From Sphingomonas sp. Root710 (GTDB lineage: Bacteria; Pseudomonadota; Alphaproteobacteria; Sphingomonadales; Sphingomonadaceae): DNA of 64,000 nt. Below the pieces are notes generated by a model. The model had not been told where the DNA came from. It was given only the letters and a program-made list of their open reading frames with translations, and did no database searches. The DNA is taken from assembly GCF_001429065.1 (NCBI RefSeq), contig NZ_LMIB01000012.1:917752-981751 (forward strand). The letters run 5' to 3'. The position numbers were made by a program, and so were the translations under genes. Of the stretch, positions 8,360 to 16,894 are shown piece by piece. Each line of letters begins with the position of its first letter. Positions within the stretch are counted from its first letter, which is position 1.

Positions 8360-11300
8360 ATGAGTAAGATATCACGATCTCATTTGCTTTGTTCGACATT
8401 GATCGCAAGCGCGATCTTCTCCCAGCCCGTGTTCGCGCAACAGGATGGAGCGACCCCGCCAGCGGCGGTCGACGGTTCCCAGGCCGAGGGCGGGGATATC
8501 GTCGTGACGGGCACGTTGATCCGCAATCCCAACCTCACTTCGTCGAGCCCCATCTCGATCGTCGGGCAGCAGGAGATCGCGCTTCGGCAGAACAACAACG
8601 CCGAAGAATTGCTGCGCACCCTTCCCGGCGCGGTTCCCAGCATCGGCTCGGCCGTGAACAACGGCAATGCGGGCGCGTCCTATGCGGACCTTCGCGGCCT
8701 TGGCAATTTCCGCAACATCGTCCTGCTGGACGGCGCGCGTATCGCGCCGGCGGATGCTGTCGGCCGCGTCGACCTCAACAACATCCCGGTCTCGCTGATC
8801 CAGCGCGTCGACACGCTTACTGGCGGCGCGGCGACGACCTATGGTGCGGATGCCGTCTCGGGCGTTATCAACTTCGTCACCCGTAAAGATTTCAGCGGCG
8901 TCGAACTCAACGCATCCAAGCAGATCACCAGCCGCGGGGATGCCGGCGGCACCCGGGTCGACCTCACGCTCGGCGGAAATCTCGACGGAGGTCGCGGCAA
9001 TGTCGTTCTCTCGATCGGCTATCTGAAGAACGACGCCGTCTATCAGGACGCGCGCGACATCAGCTACAGCCCGTACGAGTCCTTCTCGGGCACGCTCAAC
9101 AATTCGAGCACGACCGTTCCGAGCCGCTTCACCGTGGGCAACGTCTCGCAGGTGATCAACCCCGCGACCGGTGCGTTGACGCCTTATGTGGGGAGTCGCG
9201 ACGGCTTCAACATCAACCCCTACAATCTGTTCCAGACACCGTTCAAGCGGTACAACGCCTATGCCGCGGCGCATTACGACATCAGCGACAGCGTCCAGGT
9301 CTACGCGCGCGGAATGTATTCCAAGAACACGATCAACGTGATCGTCGCGCCATCCGGCCTCGCCGGCTCGGCGGCGTTGATACCCTATAGCAATCCCTAT
9401 CTGCCCGATGCGGCTCGGGCCACTTTCTGCGCCAACAATCAGGCCTATGCCTTCACCAGCGGCGCGCCGGTGGCGGTCGGCACGCTCACCCCCGCCCAAT
9501 GCGCCGCGGCCGCTACCGCGACGAGCGTCTCCGATCCGAACTTCCGCGCTTTTTCGACCTCGATCGGCCGTCGCTCGACCGAGATCGGGCCGCGCAATTC
9601 GCAATATGTGACCGAGCTGTTCGATTATCGGGCCGGCGTGAAGGTCAACATCACCGAGGCGATCGACCTCGACGTTTCGGGCAGCTACGGCGAATCCGAG
9701 AATCGGGTGTCGAGCTCGGGCTATCTGCTGACGTCACGCGCCCGCACTGCGCTCTGGGCCACCAATACGACGACCTGCCTCGGCTCCTCGCCGGCAGTTC
9801 CGGGAATCGGCGGCGGCGCCAGCGCGTCGGGCTGCGTGCCGCTCAACGTGTTCGGACCGGACGGCTCGATCAACGCGGCGCAGGCCGGCTACATCAGCGG
9901 CAGCACGTCGCGCCGTTATTTCACCAAGCTCGGCCAGGCGCGCGCGCTGCTGTCAGGCAGCATCGGCGCATCGAGCCCCTGGGCCGACAAGCCGATCAGC
10001 TTCGCGGCCGGGATGGAATATCGCAACTACCGGTCGGGCCAGGATGCCGATCAGCTCGCCCAGACCAACGGCGAACTCGGCCTGACGGGCGCCACCATTC
10101 CCTTCCGCGGCGGCTATGACGTCACCGAAGGTTATGGCGAGGTCATCGCCCCCGTCATATCCGACAAGCCGGGCTTCAAGAGCCTGACCCTCGAAGCCGG
10201 CGTGCGCTATTCGCACTACAAGGTGGACACCGCCGGATCACCGACCTTCAGCGCGACCACCTACAAGGGCGGCGCGACCTGGGAGCCGATCGATGGCGTC
10301 AAGTTCCGCGGCAATTATCAGCACGCCGTCCGCGCGCCGAACGTTGCCGAGCTGTTCACGCCCCAGAGCCTGACCAGCGCGAACATCCCCGCCGACCCGT
10401 GCGCCGGCGCGGCGCCGCTGAGCAACGCCGATCTGCGCGCCGTCTGCCTTGCCCAGGGTGCACCCGTCGGAGCGATCGGCAGCATCACCAATCCCCAGCT
10501 GGGCCAGGCCAATGCGACGAGCGGCGGCAACACGGCGCTCAAGCCGGAGAAGGCCGACACCTACACGCTCGGCGTCGTTCTCCAGCCGCGTGGCCTGGTG
10601 CCGGGCCTGTCGGTGACTGTGGATTATTACCATATCCGGATCAACCGCGCGATTTCGCAGGCCAATCCCAGCGACGCGCTGGCAAGCTGCTTTGGCAACC
10701 TGACCGGGGACAGCGCATCGAGCCCGTTCTGCACGGCCATCCGCCGCAACCCCGTCACCGGCACGCTCGATGGCGATCCGGCCACGACGCCGGGCCTCAG
10801 CTTCGTCGCCACCAATCAGGGCACGATCCTGACCGATGGCATCGATCTGGGCGTGAACTATGATCGCGATCTGGGCTTCGCCAAGCTGAGCCTGGGCTTC
10901 CAGGGCAACTGGACCCATCGCTCGAAGTTCCGCGCGACGCCAGCGTCGATCTTCCGCGAATGCGTCGGTTACTACAGCACCAACTGCGGATCGCCGGGTT
11001 CGGCCGGCCCGTCGTCGGCCGCCGGTTCGCTACAGCCGGAATATTCGTGGAACCAGCGGACCACCCTGTCCTTTGGCGACGTCGATATCTCGCTGCTGTG
11101 GCGGCACCTATCGAGCATGAAATATGAGCCTGGTCTCGGCAAGCTGTTCGCCGGCACTTTGACCACCGGCGTTCTGGCCGGGGAAGCCGTCGATTTCGGA
11201 CGGATCAAGGCCTATGACTATTTCGATCTGGCAGGCCATATCGACGTCACCGAACATCTCGACTTGACGCTGACCGTGACCAACCTGTTCGACAAGAAGC

Positions 11301-11416
11301 CGCCGATCGTGGGCGGCAACGCCGGCACGTCCACGTTCAACAGCGGCAATACCTTCCCGTCGACCTACGATGCCTTGGGCCGCCGCTTCGCGGTCGGCGC
11401 TCGCGTCCGGTTCTGA
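8360..11416 (+). CDS. TonB-dependent outer membrane receptor
   Basis: A 1018-residue protein with a signal peptide (MSKISRSHLLCSTLIASAI, cleavage near VFAQQ). A plug domain begins around GDIVVTGTLIRNP and carries NAEELLRTLPG, VLLDGARIA and DAVSGVINFVTRKDF. A long 22-strand barrel ends in the outer-membrane signature RFAVGARVRF with a terminal Phe. It would import a bulky or scarce nutrient across the outer membrane using TonB energy. The ATG at 8360 has AGAGGGG upstream; the GTG just before it is less likely. Neighbours for peptide and amino-acid catabolism suggest a peptide-like or aromatic amino-acid derivative as substrate, but the ligand cannot be read from the sequence. A strong terminator follows. 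Confidence 0.95.
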   Translation: MSKISRSHLLCSTLIASAIFSQPVFAQQDGATPPAAVDGSQAEGGDIVVTGTLIRNPNLTSSSPISIVGQQEIALRQNNNAEELLRTLPGAVPSIGSAVNNGNAGASYADLRGLGNFRNIVLLDGARIAPADAVGRVDLNNIPVSLIQRVDTLTGGAATTYGADAVSGVINFVTRKDFSGVELNASKQITSRGDAGGTRVDLTLGGNLDGGRGNVVLSIGYLKNDAVYQDARDISYSPYESFSGTLNNSSTTVPSRFTVGNVSQVINPATGALTPYVGSRDGFNINPYNLFQTPFKRYNAYAAAHYDISDSVQVYARGMYSKNTINVIVAPSGLAGSAALIPYSNPYLPDAARATFCANNQAYAFTSGAPVAVGTLTPAQCAAAATATSVSDPNFRAFSTSIGRRSTEIGPRNSQYVTELFDYRAGVKVNITEAIDLDVSGSYGESENRVSSSGYLLTSRARTALWATNTTTCLGSSPAVPGIGGGASASGCVPLNVFGPDGSINAAQAGYISGSTSRRYFTKLGQARALLSGSIGASSPWADKPISFAAGMEYRNYRSGQDADQLAQTNGELGLTGATIPFRGGYDVTEGYGEVIAPVISDKPGFKSLTLEAGVRYSHYKVDTAGSPTFSATTYKGGATWEPIDGVKFRGNYQHAVRAPNVAELFTPQSLTSANIPADPCAGAAPLSNADLRAVCLAQGAPVGAIGSITNPQLGQANATSGGNTALKPEKADTYTLGVVLQPRGLVPGLSVTVDYYHIRINRAISQANPSDALASCFGNLTGDSASSPFCTAIRRNPVTGTLDGDPATTPGLSFVATNQGTILTDGIDLGVNYDRDLGFAKLSLGFQGNWTHRSKFRATPASIFRECVGYYSTNCGSPGSAGPSSAAGSLQPEYSWNQRTTLSFGDVDISLLWRHLSSMKYEPGLGKLFAGTLTTGVLAGEAVDFGRIKAYDYFDLAGHIDVTEHLDLTLTVTNLFDKKPPIVGGNAGTSTFNSGNTFPSTYDALGRRFAVGARVRF

Positions 11417-11509
11417 ACCGGTGGCGGGGGCGCGCATATGCGTGCTCCCGCCCGATCGGCGCGGAGCGCTGCCCGGACATCGGACCGGCGAACCGCTGGA
11501 TATGTTTCT

Positions 11510-11540
11510 GCCGCCGGCGTCACTGCCGGCGGCTCTTTTT
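11510..11540 (+). terminator. Rho-independent terminator after the TonB receptor
   Basis: A perfect 9-bp GC stem (GCCGCCGGC / GCCGGCGGC) with a six-base loop is followed by TC and five T. It lies 93 bases after the receptor stop and only 16 bases before the next start codon, so the downstream gene probably depends on read-through or on a promoter overlapping the hairpin. Confidence 0.9.
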
Positions 11541-11556
11541 AAGCGATGAAGACATC

Positions 11557-12162
11557 ATGATGATCCGCCGTCTCAGCCAGTTGATCTTCGGCCTCGCTCT
11601 CTACGGTCTGGCGGGGGCCCTGATGGTGCGCGGCGATCTCGGCCTGTCACCCTGGAACGTCTTCCACCAGGGACTGGAGCGCTCGACTGGGCTCAGTTTC
11701 GGCACGGCGACGCTGTTAACCGGCATGGTGCTGCTGCTCAGCTGGATACCGTTGAAGCAGCGCATCGGCGTCGGCACCGTGCTCAATGTCCTGATCATCG
11801 GTCCGTCCGCCGACCTGGCTCTGATGATCCTGCCGGATGTGCACGACATGTCCCTGCGGTGGATACTCATGCTGGGCGGAACCATCCTGACCGGCGTCGC
11901 CACCGGAATCTATATCGGCGCGGGTCTCGAACCTGGTCCCCGGGATGGGCTGATGACCAGCATCTGCCGGCGCACCGGATGGTCTATCCGGGTAACCCGC
12001 ACCGGCATCGAGGTCGCGGCCTTGGCCATCGGCATCCTGCTTGGCGGCGGCTTCGGTGTCGGCACGCTGGTCTATGCCGCCATCATCGGTCCGCTGGTCC
12101 ACTTCTTCATGCCGCGGTTCGAATGGCAGCGGCCTGCCGTTCCCGCCGCCGCACACAACTGA
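11557..12162 (+). CDS. YczE/YyaS/YitT-type integral membrane protein
   Basis: A 201-residue polytopic protein with about five hydrophobic helices. Conserved features of the YczE family are present: RGDLGLSPWNVFHQGL near the N-terminus, GTGIYIGAG-like TGVATGIYIGAGLEPGPRDGLMT in the middle and GFGVGTLVYAAIIGP near the C-terminus. The family is an inner-membrane group of unknown transport function. Two consecutive ATG codons occur at 11557 and 11560. It follows the TonB receptor on the same strand but is separated by a strong terminator, and is followed at 46 bases by a GlcG-like gene. Confidence 0.82.
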   Translation: MMIRRLSQLIFGLALYGLAGALMVRGDLGLSPWNVFHQGLERSTGLSFGTATLLTGMVLLLSWIPLKQRIGVGTVLNVLIIGPSADLALMILPDVHDMSLRWILMLGGTILTGVATGIYIGAGLEPGPRDGLMTSICRRTGWSIRVTRTGIEVAALAIGILLGGGFGVGTLVYAAIIGPLVHFFMPRFEWQRPAVPAAAHN

Positions 12163-12208
12163 TCACCGCGCCATCGGCCGGGCCGCCAATTTGCTGAAAG
12201 GATATTCG

Positions 12209-12634
12209 ATGAATCGGATCACTCTCGATCAGGCGAACGCCATCATCGCAGGAGCCTTCGCCAAGGGGACCGAAGCGAAGTTCAAGCCCCTCAGCGTCGC
12301 GGTGGTCGACGCGGGCGGACACCTCATCGCCTTCCAGCGGGGCGATGGCGCATCCTTCGCGCGTGCGCTCATCGCGACCGGCAAGGCGGCAGGCGCGCTG
12401 GCGCTTGGCGTCTCCTCACGCAAGCTCGGCGAAATGGCCGAGGAAAGGCCCTGGTTCATCGGTGCTCTCGCGGCGTCGGCGCCCCATCCGGTCATTCCAG
12501 CGGCTGGCGGGGTCATAGTGGCCGGAACGGACGGTATCGCCATCGGCGCGGTCGGGGTCACCGGCGACACCTCCGACAATGATGAGATCGCGGGATTGGC
12601 AGGCATCGCCGCCGCCGGTCTCCGGCCCGCCTGA
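12209..12634 (+). CDS. GlcG/HbpS family heme-binding-like protein
   Basis: A 141-residue protein with the pattern of the GlcG/HbpS family (PF03928): an N-terminal helix, then LSVAVVDAGGHLIAFQRGDGAS, a central ALIATGKAAGAL segment and the C-terminal GVIVAGTDGIAIGAVGVTGDTSDNDE. Members bind heme or cobalamin-like ligands, or accompany small-molecule catabolic operons as accessory proteins. The ATG at 12209 has GAAAGGA eight bases upstream, and a longer reading upstream overlaps the previous gene without family similarity. Its place between a transporter-like gene and a RidA gene points to an accessory role in amino-compound metabolism. Confidence 0.85.
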   Translation: MNRITLDQANAIIAGAFAKGTEAKFKPLSVAVVDAGGHLIAFQRGDGASFARALIATGKAAGALALGVSSRKLGEMAEERPWFIGALAASAPHPVIPAAGGVIVAGTDGIAIGAVGVTGDTSDNDEIAGLAGIAAAGLRPA

Positions 12635-12710
12635 ACCAGCCAGTTTTCCGTCGCTCAGCGACTCAACTCCGGGCCGGCATCACTGCTCCGGCCTTCCAGA
12701 AAGGTGTATC

Positions 12711-13175
12711 ATGTCATCTATCGAACAGCGTCTGTCGGAACTCGGGATCACCCTGCCGACCCCCGTCGCTCCAGTCGCCAACTATGTCGGCTTCAAGCAG
12801 GCGGGCAATCTCGTTCATGTCTCCGGCCAGCTCCCGATCCAGGACGGGGTGGGGACGCGCGGGACGGTCGGCGTCGACCTGAACATCCCCGAGGGCTATG
12901 ACGCAGCCCGGCTGTGCGGCATCAACCTGATCGCGCAGTTCAAGGCAGCGTGCGGCGGCGATTGGGATCGCCTGCAGAGCGTCGTAAAGCTCTGCGGCTT
13001 CGTTCAGGCTGGGCCTGGTTTCGACGATGTGCCCAAGGTCGTGAACGGTTGCTCGGATCTGATGGTCGAGGTGTTCGGTGATCGCGGGCGGCACGCGCGC
13101 TCTGCCGTCGGTGTCATGCGGCTGCCGATGGGCTGCGCCGTCGAGGTCGAAGCCGTTATCATGATCGCTGGCTGA
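12711..13175 (+). CDS. RidA (YjgF/YER057c/UK114) family protein
   Basis: A 154-residue protein typical of the longer RidA subgroup: LPTPVAPVANYVGFKQAGNLVHVSGQLP at the N-terminus and HARSAVGVMRLPMGCAVEVEAV at the C-terminus. The pattern R-S-A-V-G...LP...VEVEA forms the trimer-interface ligand pocket. Characterised RidA proteins deaminate reactive enamine/imine intermediates formed by PLP enzymes; other subgroups act in specific amine catabolism. The canonical arginine region is present (RHARSAVG). An AGAAAGG Shine-Dalgarno precedes the ATG. It is the last gene of a short rightward group and faces the DUF1989 gene convergently. Confidence 0.9.
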   Translation: MSSIEQRLSELGITLPTPVAPVANYVGFKQAGNLVHVSGQLPIQDGVGTRGTVGVDLNIPEGYDAARLCGINLIAQFKAACGGDWDRLQSVVKLCGFVQAGPGFDDVPKVVNGCSDLMVEVFGDRGRHARSAVGVMRLPMGCAVEVEAVIMIAG

Positions 13176-13183
13176 TCGCTGCA

Positions 13184-13213
13184 ACGGCCCGTGCGCGGTA
13201 GCGCCCGGGCCGT
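13184..13213. terminator. GC-rich hairpin between convergent genes
   Basis: ACGGCCCG (13184-13191) pairs with CGGGCCGT (13206-13213) around a 14-base loop, just after the RidA stop. There is no T tract, so an intrinsic terminator is only possible, not clear. Confidence 0.4.
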
Positions 13214-13268
13214 CCGGCGGGAGCAGGGCGGCAGCTTCCCCAGGAAACGCCTACCCCGTCCTTGAATA

Positions 13269-13877
13269 TCAGGCGTTCTCGATCCTGAAATGCGCCTCGG
13301 TCGGCGTGCAGGCGACACCGTTGATCGGCAGGATATCCTGCGGGCAGGCCGAGAAGGCGACGATCAGATCCATCTCCGCCCGCAGCAGGACATGGCTGCC
13401 CGGCGTCGAGACCGGCGGATCGAAGGACAGGCTGCGATCGGCCGCGATCGGGATGTTCATGAACAGGTTGAGCGGGCTCGGCGTCTCCGCGACACCGATG
13501 CCTAGCGCCTTCAATCCCGCATGGAGATTGTCCGTGCAATTGTCGTGATATTCCTCGCAGCCGAGCAGCTCGAAGCGATAGCGGTCGCAGGCAGCGATCA
13601 GGGTGTCGTGGACACCGCCCGCAGTATCCTCGAGAAAGGTCAGGCACGGCCGGCGCCGGTTGGTCAGCATCATATCGCCGATCGCCGGGATATATTTCAG
13701 GATATGCGCGCGGCTGTGCTCCATCGACATGAACTCGGTGAGATCGTCGGCGTTGAACGCCCAGGTATCGACGATCTGAGCGCCATGGGTGTTGCGGACA
13801 CGCAGCAACTGCCCCGCCTTCATCCTCGCCGCCATGCCGCGCCGCGCAGGGATGGTCTCGAAATCGGTGGTGCTCAT
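13269..13877 (-). CDS. DUF1989 / urea carboxylase-associated family protein
   Basis: A 202-residue protein matching the DUF1989 family often annotated as urea-carboxylase-associated. It has the IPARRGMAARMKAGQLLRVRNTHG start, DTWAFNADD, FMSMEHSRAHI, the Cys/His-rich GCEEYHDNCTDNL and SPLNLFMNIPI, ending VACTPTEAHFRI. Family members bind metal and are linked to urea, allophanate or amine catabolism, but the enzymatic activity is not established. The ATG at 13877 has GGAAAG upstream; earlier in-frame ATGs add an unrelated leader. It is the distal gene of a leftward group with two M20 amidohydrolases, which fits removal of carbamoyl or urea nitrogen. Confidence 0.82.
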   Translation of the reverse strand: MSTTDFETIPARRGMAARMKAGQLLRVRNTHGAQIVDTWAFNADDLTEFMSMEHSRAHILKYIPAIGDMMLTNRRRPCLTFLEDTAGGVHDTLIAACDRYRFELLGCEEYHDNCTDNLHAGLKALGIGVAETPSPLNLFMNIPIAADRSLSFDPPVSTPGSHVLLRAEMDLIVAFSACPQDILPINGVACTPTEAHFRIENA

Positions 13878-13935
13878 ATCGTCACTTTCCTGAAAGGGGC
13901 GGACATCGGTCCGCTCGAAATGATGGCCGAGAGCT

Positions 13936-15195
13936 TCATGCCGCTTGCTGATTGGCGCGAGCGACCACGGCTTCAAGCAACACCTGGCAGCCGGCTTCGG
14001 CCTGATCCGGCGAGATGCTTTCCGCCTCGTTATGCGAAAGGCCGCCGTCGCAGGGCGTGAAGATCATCGCCGTCGGCACGCGGGCCGAGACATAGACCGC
14101 GTCGTGCCCGGCGCCGCTGACCATGTCCTGCTGCGAATAGCCGAGCCGCCCGCTGCATGCGCGCACGATGTCGACGCAGGCGGGATCGAACTTCCGGGCC
14201 GGAATGCGATACAGTTCCGCCAGTTCGGCCCGCAGACCTGCGGCTTCGGCCAGCCGATGCGCCTCGCTCGAAAACTCGTCCGCGATACGGGCGATCTCTT
14301 CGGTCGACGGGTGCCGGAACTCGATGGTCAGCTTGACGAGGCCGGGGACCGTGTTGCGGCTGTTCGGCTCCACGGTGAGATGGCCGACCGTGCCGCGCCC
14401 GTCTTCACCACGCGCCCGCATCAGGCGATCGACCAGGTCGACGATCCGCGCCGCGCCGACCAGCGCATCGCGCCGCGCCGCTGGCGGGGTCGTGCCGGCA
14501 TGGCTGTCTTGCCCGGTCAACGTCATGTCGTACCAGATCTGCGCCTGGGCGCCCGTCACGGCGCCGATTTGCACGCCGCCGCGTTCGAGGATCGGCCCCT
14601 GCTCGATATGCAGCTCGAAATAAGCGCCATAGTCATTGGCGGGCGGCGCTTCCCCGCCCCGGTAACCGATGCGCTCGAGCGCCTCGCCCACCGTGACGCC
14701 GTCCGTATCGGCGAAGCCCTCGGCCTCGGACAGGTCGAAAACGCCCGACCACACGCCTGATCCGAGCAGGGTATGGCCGAATCGCGAACCTTCCTCATCG
14801 GACCAGTTGACCAGTTCGATCGGCGCGCGCGTCACGACGCCGGCGTCGTTCAGCGCCCGAACCACCTCCAGCCCCGCCAGGACACCCAGGGCGCCGTCGA
14901 AGCGCCCGCCCGATGGCTGGCTATCGAGATGGCTGCCCATCATGACAGCGGGAAGGCCTGCATCGGACCCTGCGCGCCGCGCGAACATATTGCCGATGCC
15001 ATCGACGCGGACCGTCATGCCGGCGGCCTCGCAATGCGCGCGGAACCGGTCTCGTGCGCGCCGATCCTCTTCGGTGAACGCCAACCGCCGGACGCCGCCC
15101 TTGGCCGTGCCGCCGATTCCGCCGAACTCGTTCAGCAGGCTCCAGAGGCGCTCGCGGTCGATACGGACGGTGGCGCCACCCATCTTACTGGCCAT
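13936..15195 (-). CDS. Zn-dependent M20 hydrolase: N-carbamoyl-L-amino-acid hydrolase / allantoate amidohydrolase family
   Basis: A 419-residue protein of the M20 hydantoinase/carbamoylase family. Metal ligands sit in GSHLDSQPSGGRFDG, WSDEEGSRF, ELHIEQGPILE and the C-terminal GGLSHNEAE. RNTVPG and SGAGHDA are further family blocks. Such enzymes hydrolyse the ureido or carbamoyl group of N-carbamoyl amino acids, beta-ureidopropionate or allantoate, giving ammonia, CO2 and the amine. The gene overlaps the upstream M20 gene by 11 bases and is followed by the DUF1989 gene, so the three probably form one unit. Which ureido compound it uses cannot be told from the motifs visible. Confidence 0.85.
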   Translation of the reverse strand: MASKMGGATVRIDRERLWSLLNEFGGIGGTAKGGVRRLAFTEEDRRARDRFRAHCEAAGMTVRVDGIGNMFARRAGSDAGLPAVMMGSHLDSQPSGGRFDGALGVLAGLEVVRALNDAGVVTRAPIELVNWSDEEGSRFGHTLLGSGVWSGVFDLSEAEGFADTDGVTVGEALERIGYRGGEAPPANDYGAYFELHIEQGPILERGGVQIGAVTGAQAQIWYDMTLTGQDSHAGTTPPAARRDALVGAARIVDLVDRLMRARGEDGRGTVGHLTVEPNSRNTVPGLVKLTIEFRHPSTEEIARIADEFSSEAHRLAEAAGLRAELAELYRIPARKFDPACVDIVRACSGRLGYSQQDMVSGAGHDAVYVSARVPTAMIFTPCDGGLSHNEAESISPDQAEAGCQVLLEAVVARANQQAA

Positions 15196-16420
15196 TGGCG
15201 GCGGACCGCGTCACCGGGCCCTCGCCGGCAGCCGACAGCAGGTCGACCGCCGAACGCACCAGCGCCTGCGCCGCCAGCGCGATGCACTGCTCGTCGGGTT
15301 CATAGGCGGAGTTGTGCAACCGGTCGTTGCGGCCGGGCCTGCCCGACCCGACTTGCAGGTAGAAACTGGGCATCTGATTGGCGATCATCGCGAAATCCTC
15401 GACGCACATGCTTGGCGCGGAGGGGATGAAGACGTCGCCCAATTGTTGCTCGATAGCGCCGCGAACGGCGCGCAGCATGGCGTCCGAATTGACCGTCGGT
15501 GGCACGCCCGGCATCCATTCCAGGCCGCATTCCGCGCGGAAGACCGCGTTGGTCCCAGCGATGATCCGCCGCATCGCCGCTTCGCCGAGCGCGCGCCCGG
15601 GAACCGACAGGCTCCGCAACGTCCCTTCGATCTCGCAACTGTCCGGGATGATGTTCGGCGCCGTTCCGCCGTGGATCATGCCGATCGTCAGCACACAGGC
15701 ATCCACCGGATCGACCTCGCGGGACACGATCGTCTGCAGCATCGTCACGAGATGGGCTGCCGCGACGATCGGATCGACGGCGGTATGGGGCTCGGCCGCG
15801 TGGCCGGACTTGCCGCGCACGGTGATCTTGAATTCGTCGCTGGCGGCATAGGTGGCGCCCGGCACTGCGCCGAACTTGCCGACCGGGATGTGCGGCTCGT
15901 TATGGAAGCCGACCGCCATGTCGACGCCTTCCAATATGCCGTCCTCGATCATCGCCGCCGCCCCTTCCAGCGTTTCTTCCGCCGGCTGGAAGATGAAGCG
16001 GATATTGCCGGCGAGTTCCGGGGCAAGGTCCTTCAGAACCTTCGCCACACCGACCAGGGTGGCGGCGTGTACGTCGTGCCCGCAAGCGTGCATCAGGCCA
16101 TCGATCTTGCTCGCATAGGGCAAGCCGGTCCGCTCCTGGATCGGCAACGCGTCCATGTCGGCGTGGATGATCAGCGTCGGGCCGGGGCGTCCGCCGGCGA
16201 TGTTACCGACGACGCCGGTACGGCCGACACCGGTACGGTGATCGATGCCCAGGGCTGCCAGGGCCTTGCCGATCTCGGCGGAGGTCCGGTTTTCGTCGAA
16301 CGACAATTCGGGATGGGCGTGAAAATCGCGCCGCATGGCGATCATGCCCGGCTCGGCTGCCTTCACCAGGGCGGCAATCCGCGTTGCGACGTCCGCTGTC
16401 TTGTCCATTTCTGTTCCCAT
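15185..16420 (-). CDS. M20 family amidohydrolase (N-acyl-amino-acid / hippurate hydrolase type)
   Basis: About 411 residues of the M20D aminoacylase group, dinuclear-metal enzymes that remove acyl groups from N-acyl amino acids. Visible blocks are MRRDFHAHPELSF, IIHADMDALPI, the metal-binding MHACGHDVHAA, FIFQPAEETLEGAAAMIEDG, GFHNEP and the dimerisation-domain RGKSGHAAEPHTAVDPI, with CVEDFAMI near the end. The cluster context is amino-acid conjugates. The ATG at 16420 is chosen; a GTG directly before it and an ATG at 16408 (preceded by GGAACAG) are alternatives. It is the first gene of a three-gene leftward unit and has an inverted repeat about 100 bases upstream. Confidence 0.88.
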   Translation of the reverse strand: MGTEMDKTADVATRIAALVKAAEPGMIAMRRDFHAHPELSFDENRTSAEIGKALAALGIDHRTGVGRTGVVGNIAGGRPGPTLIIHADMDALPIQERTGLPYASKIDGLMHACGHDVHAATLVGVAKVLKDLAPELAGNIRFIFQPAEETLEGAAAMIEDGILEGVDMAVGFHNEPHIPVGKFGAVPGATYAASDEFKITVRGKSGHAAEPHTAVDPIVAAAHLVTMLQTIVSREVDPVDACVLTIGMIHGGTAPNIIPDSCEIEGTLRSLSVPGRALGEAAMRRIIAGTNAVFRAECGLEWMPGVPPTVNSDAMLRAVRGAIEQQLGDVFIPSAPSMCVEDFAMIANQMPSFYLQVGSGRPGRNDRLHNSAYEPDEQCIALAAQALVRSAVDLLSAAGEGPVTRSAANGQ

Positions 16421-16516
16421 CACGCTGCGCGCCCGGCGATGCGGCCGCGCGACATCGGTCGACGGCTTTCCCGGCGACCATCGCGGTTAGGAATAGGTGG
16501 GATTCGGATGCAATCC

Positions 16517-16544
16517 AGCTTAAATAACTTAATACCGTTAAGCT
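16517..16544. promoter_or_regulatory. Inverted repeat AGCTTAA-N14-TTAAGCT upstream of the M20 operon
   Basis: A perfect 7-bp inverted repeat with an A/T-rich 14-base spacer lies between the RAM-domain gene and the M20 operon, in an otherwise GC-rich stretch. It is placed where an operator or promoter for the M20 genes would be. The regulator that binds it is unknown; the nearby AraC protein is one candidate. Confidence 0.35.
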
Positions 16545-16571
16545 CAGCTACACATAGCCAGGACGTGCCGG

Positions 16572-16853
16572 TCAGTCGAAATCGTCCTCGAGCGTATAGT
16601 CGGCCGGGTCATATACGGCATAGGCAACGACCGTCTTGGTCTTGACGATATTAGGAAATCTGAACAGCTGTGAGATCACGTCCTGCGACACATCGCGGCG
16701 GCCATCGATCTCCACCCGCAGGAGCAGATCCCATTTGCCGCTGATCGAGCTGATGTCCTTGATGTAGCTGATCCTGCTTTTGGCGATCGCGACGCCCAGC
16801 TCGCTGGCCTTGCCTGTTGCAGCCTGGACGAAAATAAAGAACCTCTGCATCAT
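16572..16853 (-). CDS. Stand-alone RAM (Lrp/AsnC ligand-binding) domain protein
   Basis: A 93-residue protein that aligns only with the C-terminal RAM/AsnC_trans_reg half of Lrp proteins: an initial strand MMQRFFIFVQAATGKASELG, the DISSISGKWDLLLRVEI strand pair and a late KTKTVVAYAVY strand. There is no helix-turn-helix. The ATG at 16853 has GGGATGG upstream, and in-frame codons before it overlap the AraC gene. Stand-alone RAM proteins form ring oligomers and can bind amino acids or assist full-length Lrp proteins. It sits between the AraC regulator and the M20 operon, so it could be an effector sensor for that operon; this is inference. Confidence 0.78.
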   Translation of the reverse strand: MMQRFFIFVQAATGKASELGVAIAKSRISYIKDISSISGKWDLLLRVEIDGRRDVSQDVISQLFRFPNIVKTKTVVAYAVYDPADYTLEDDFD

Positions 16854-16894
16854 GTCGCCATCCCTCGGGTGAGATACCCGCGTCCGTTTCGCGG

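Noticed and set aside
8372-9604. A 410-codon minus-strand frame opposite the TonB receptor
   Set aside because: The receptor signal peptide, plug and barrel are on the plus strand; the opposite translation is Arg/Asp-rich without similarity.
11417-11556. Riboswitch or small RNA in the gap after the TonB receptor
   Set aside because: Only the terminator hairpin is clear; I recognise no riboswitch consensus in the remaining 90 bases.
14669-16645. A 658-codon plus-strand frame across the M20 genes
   Set aside because: Low-complexity Arg/Ala-rich translation opposite two M20 enzymes with intact metal motifs; a GC-content shadow.
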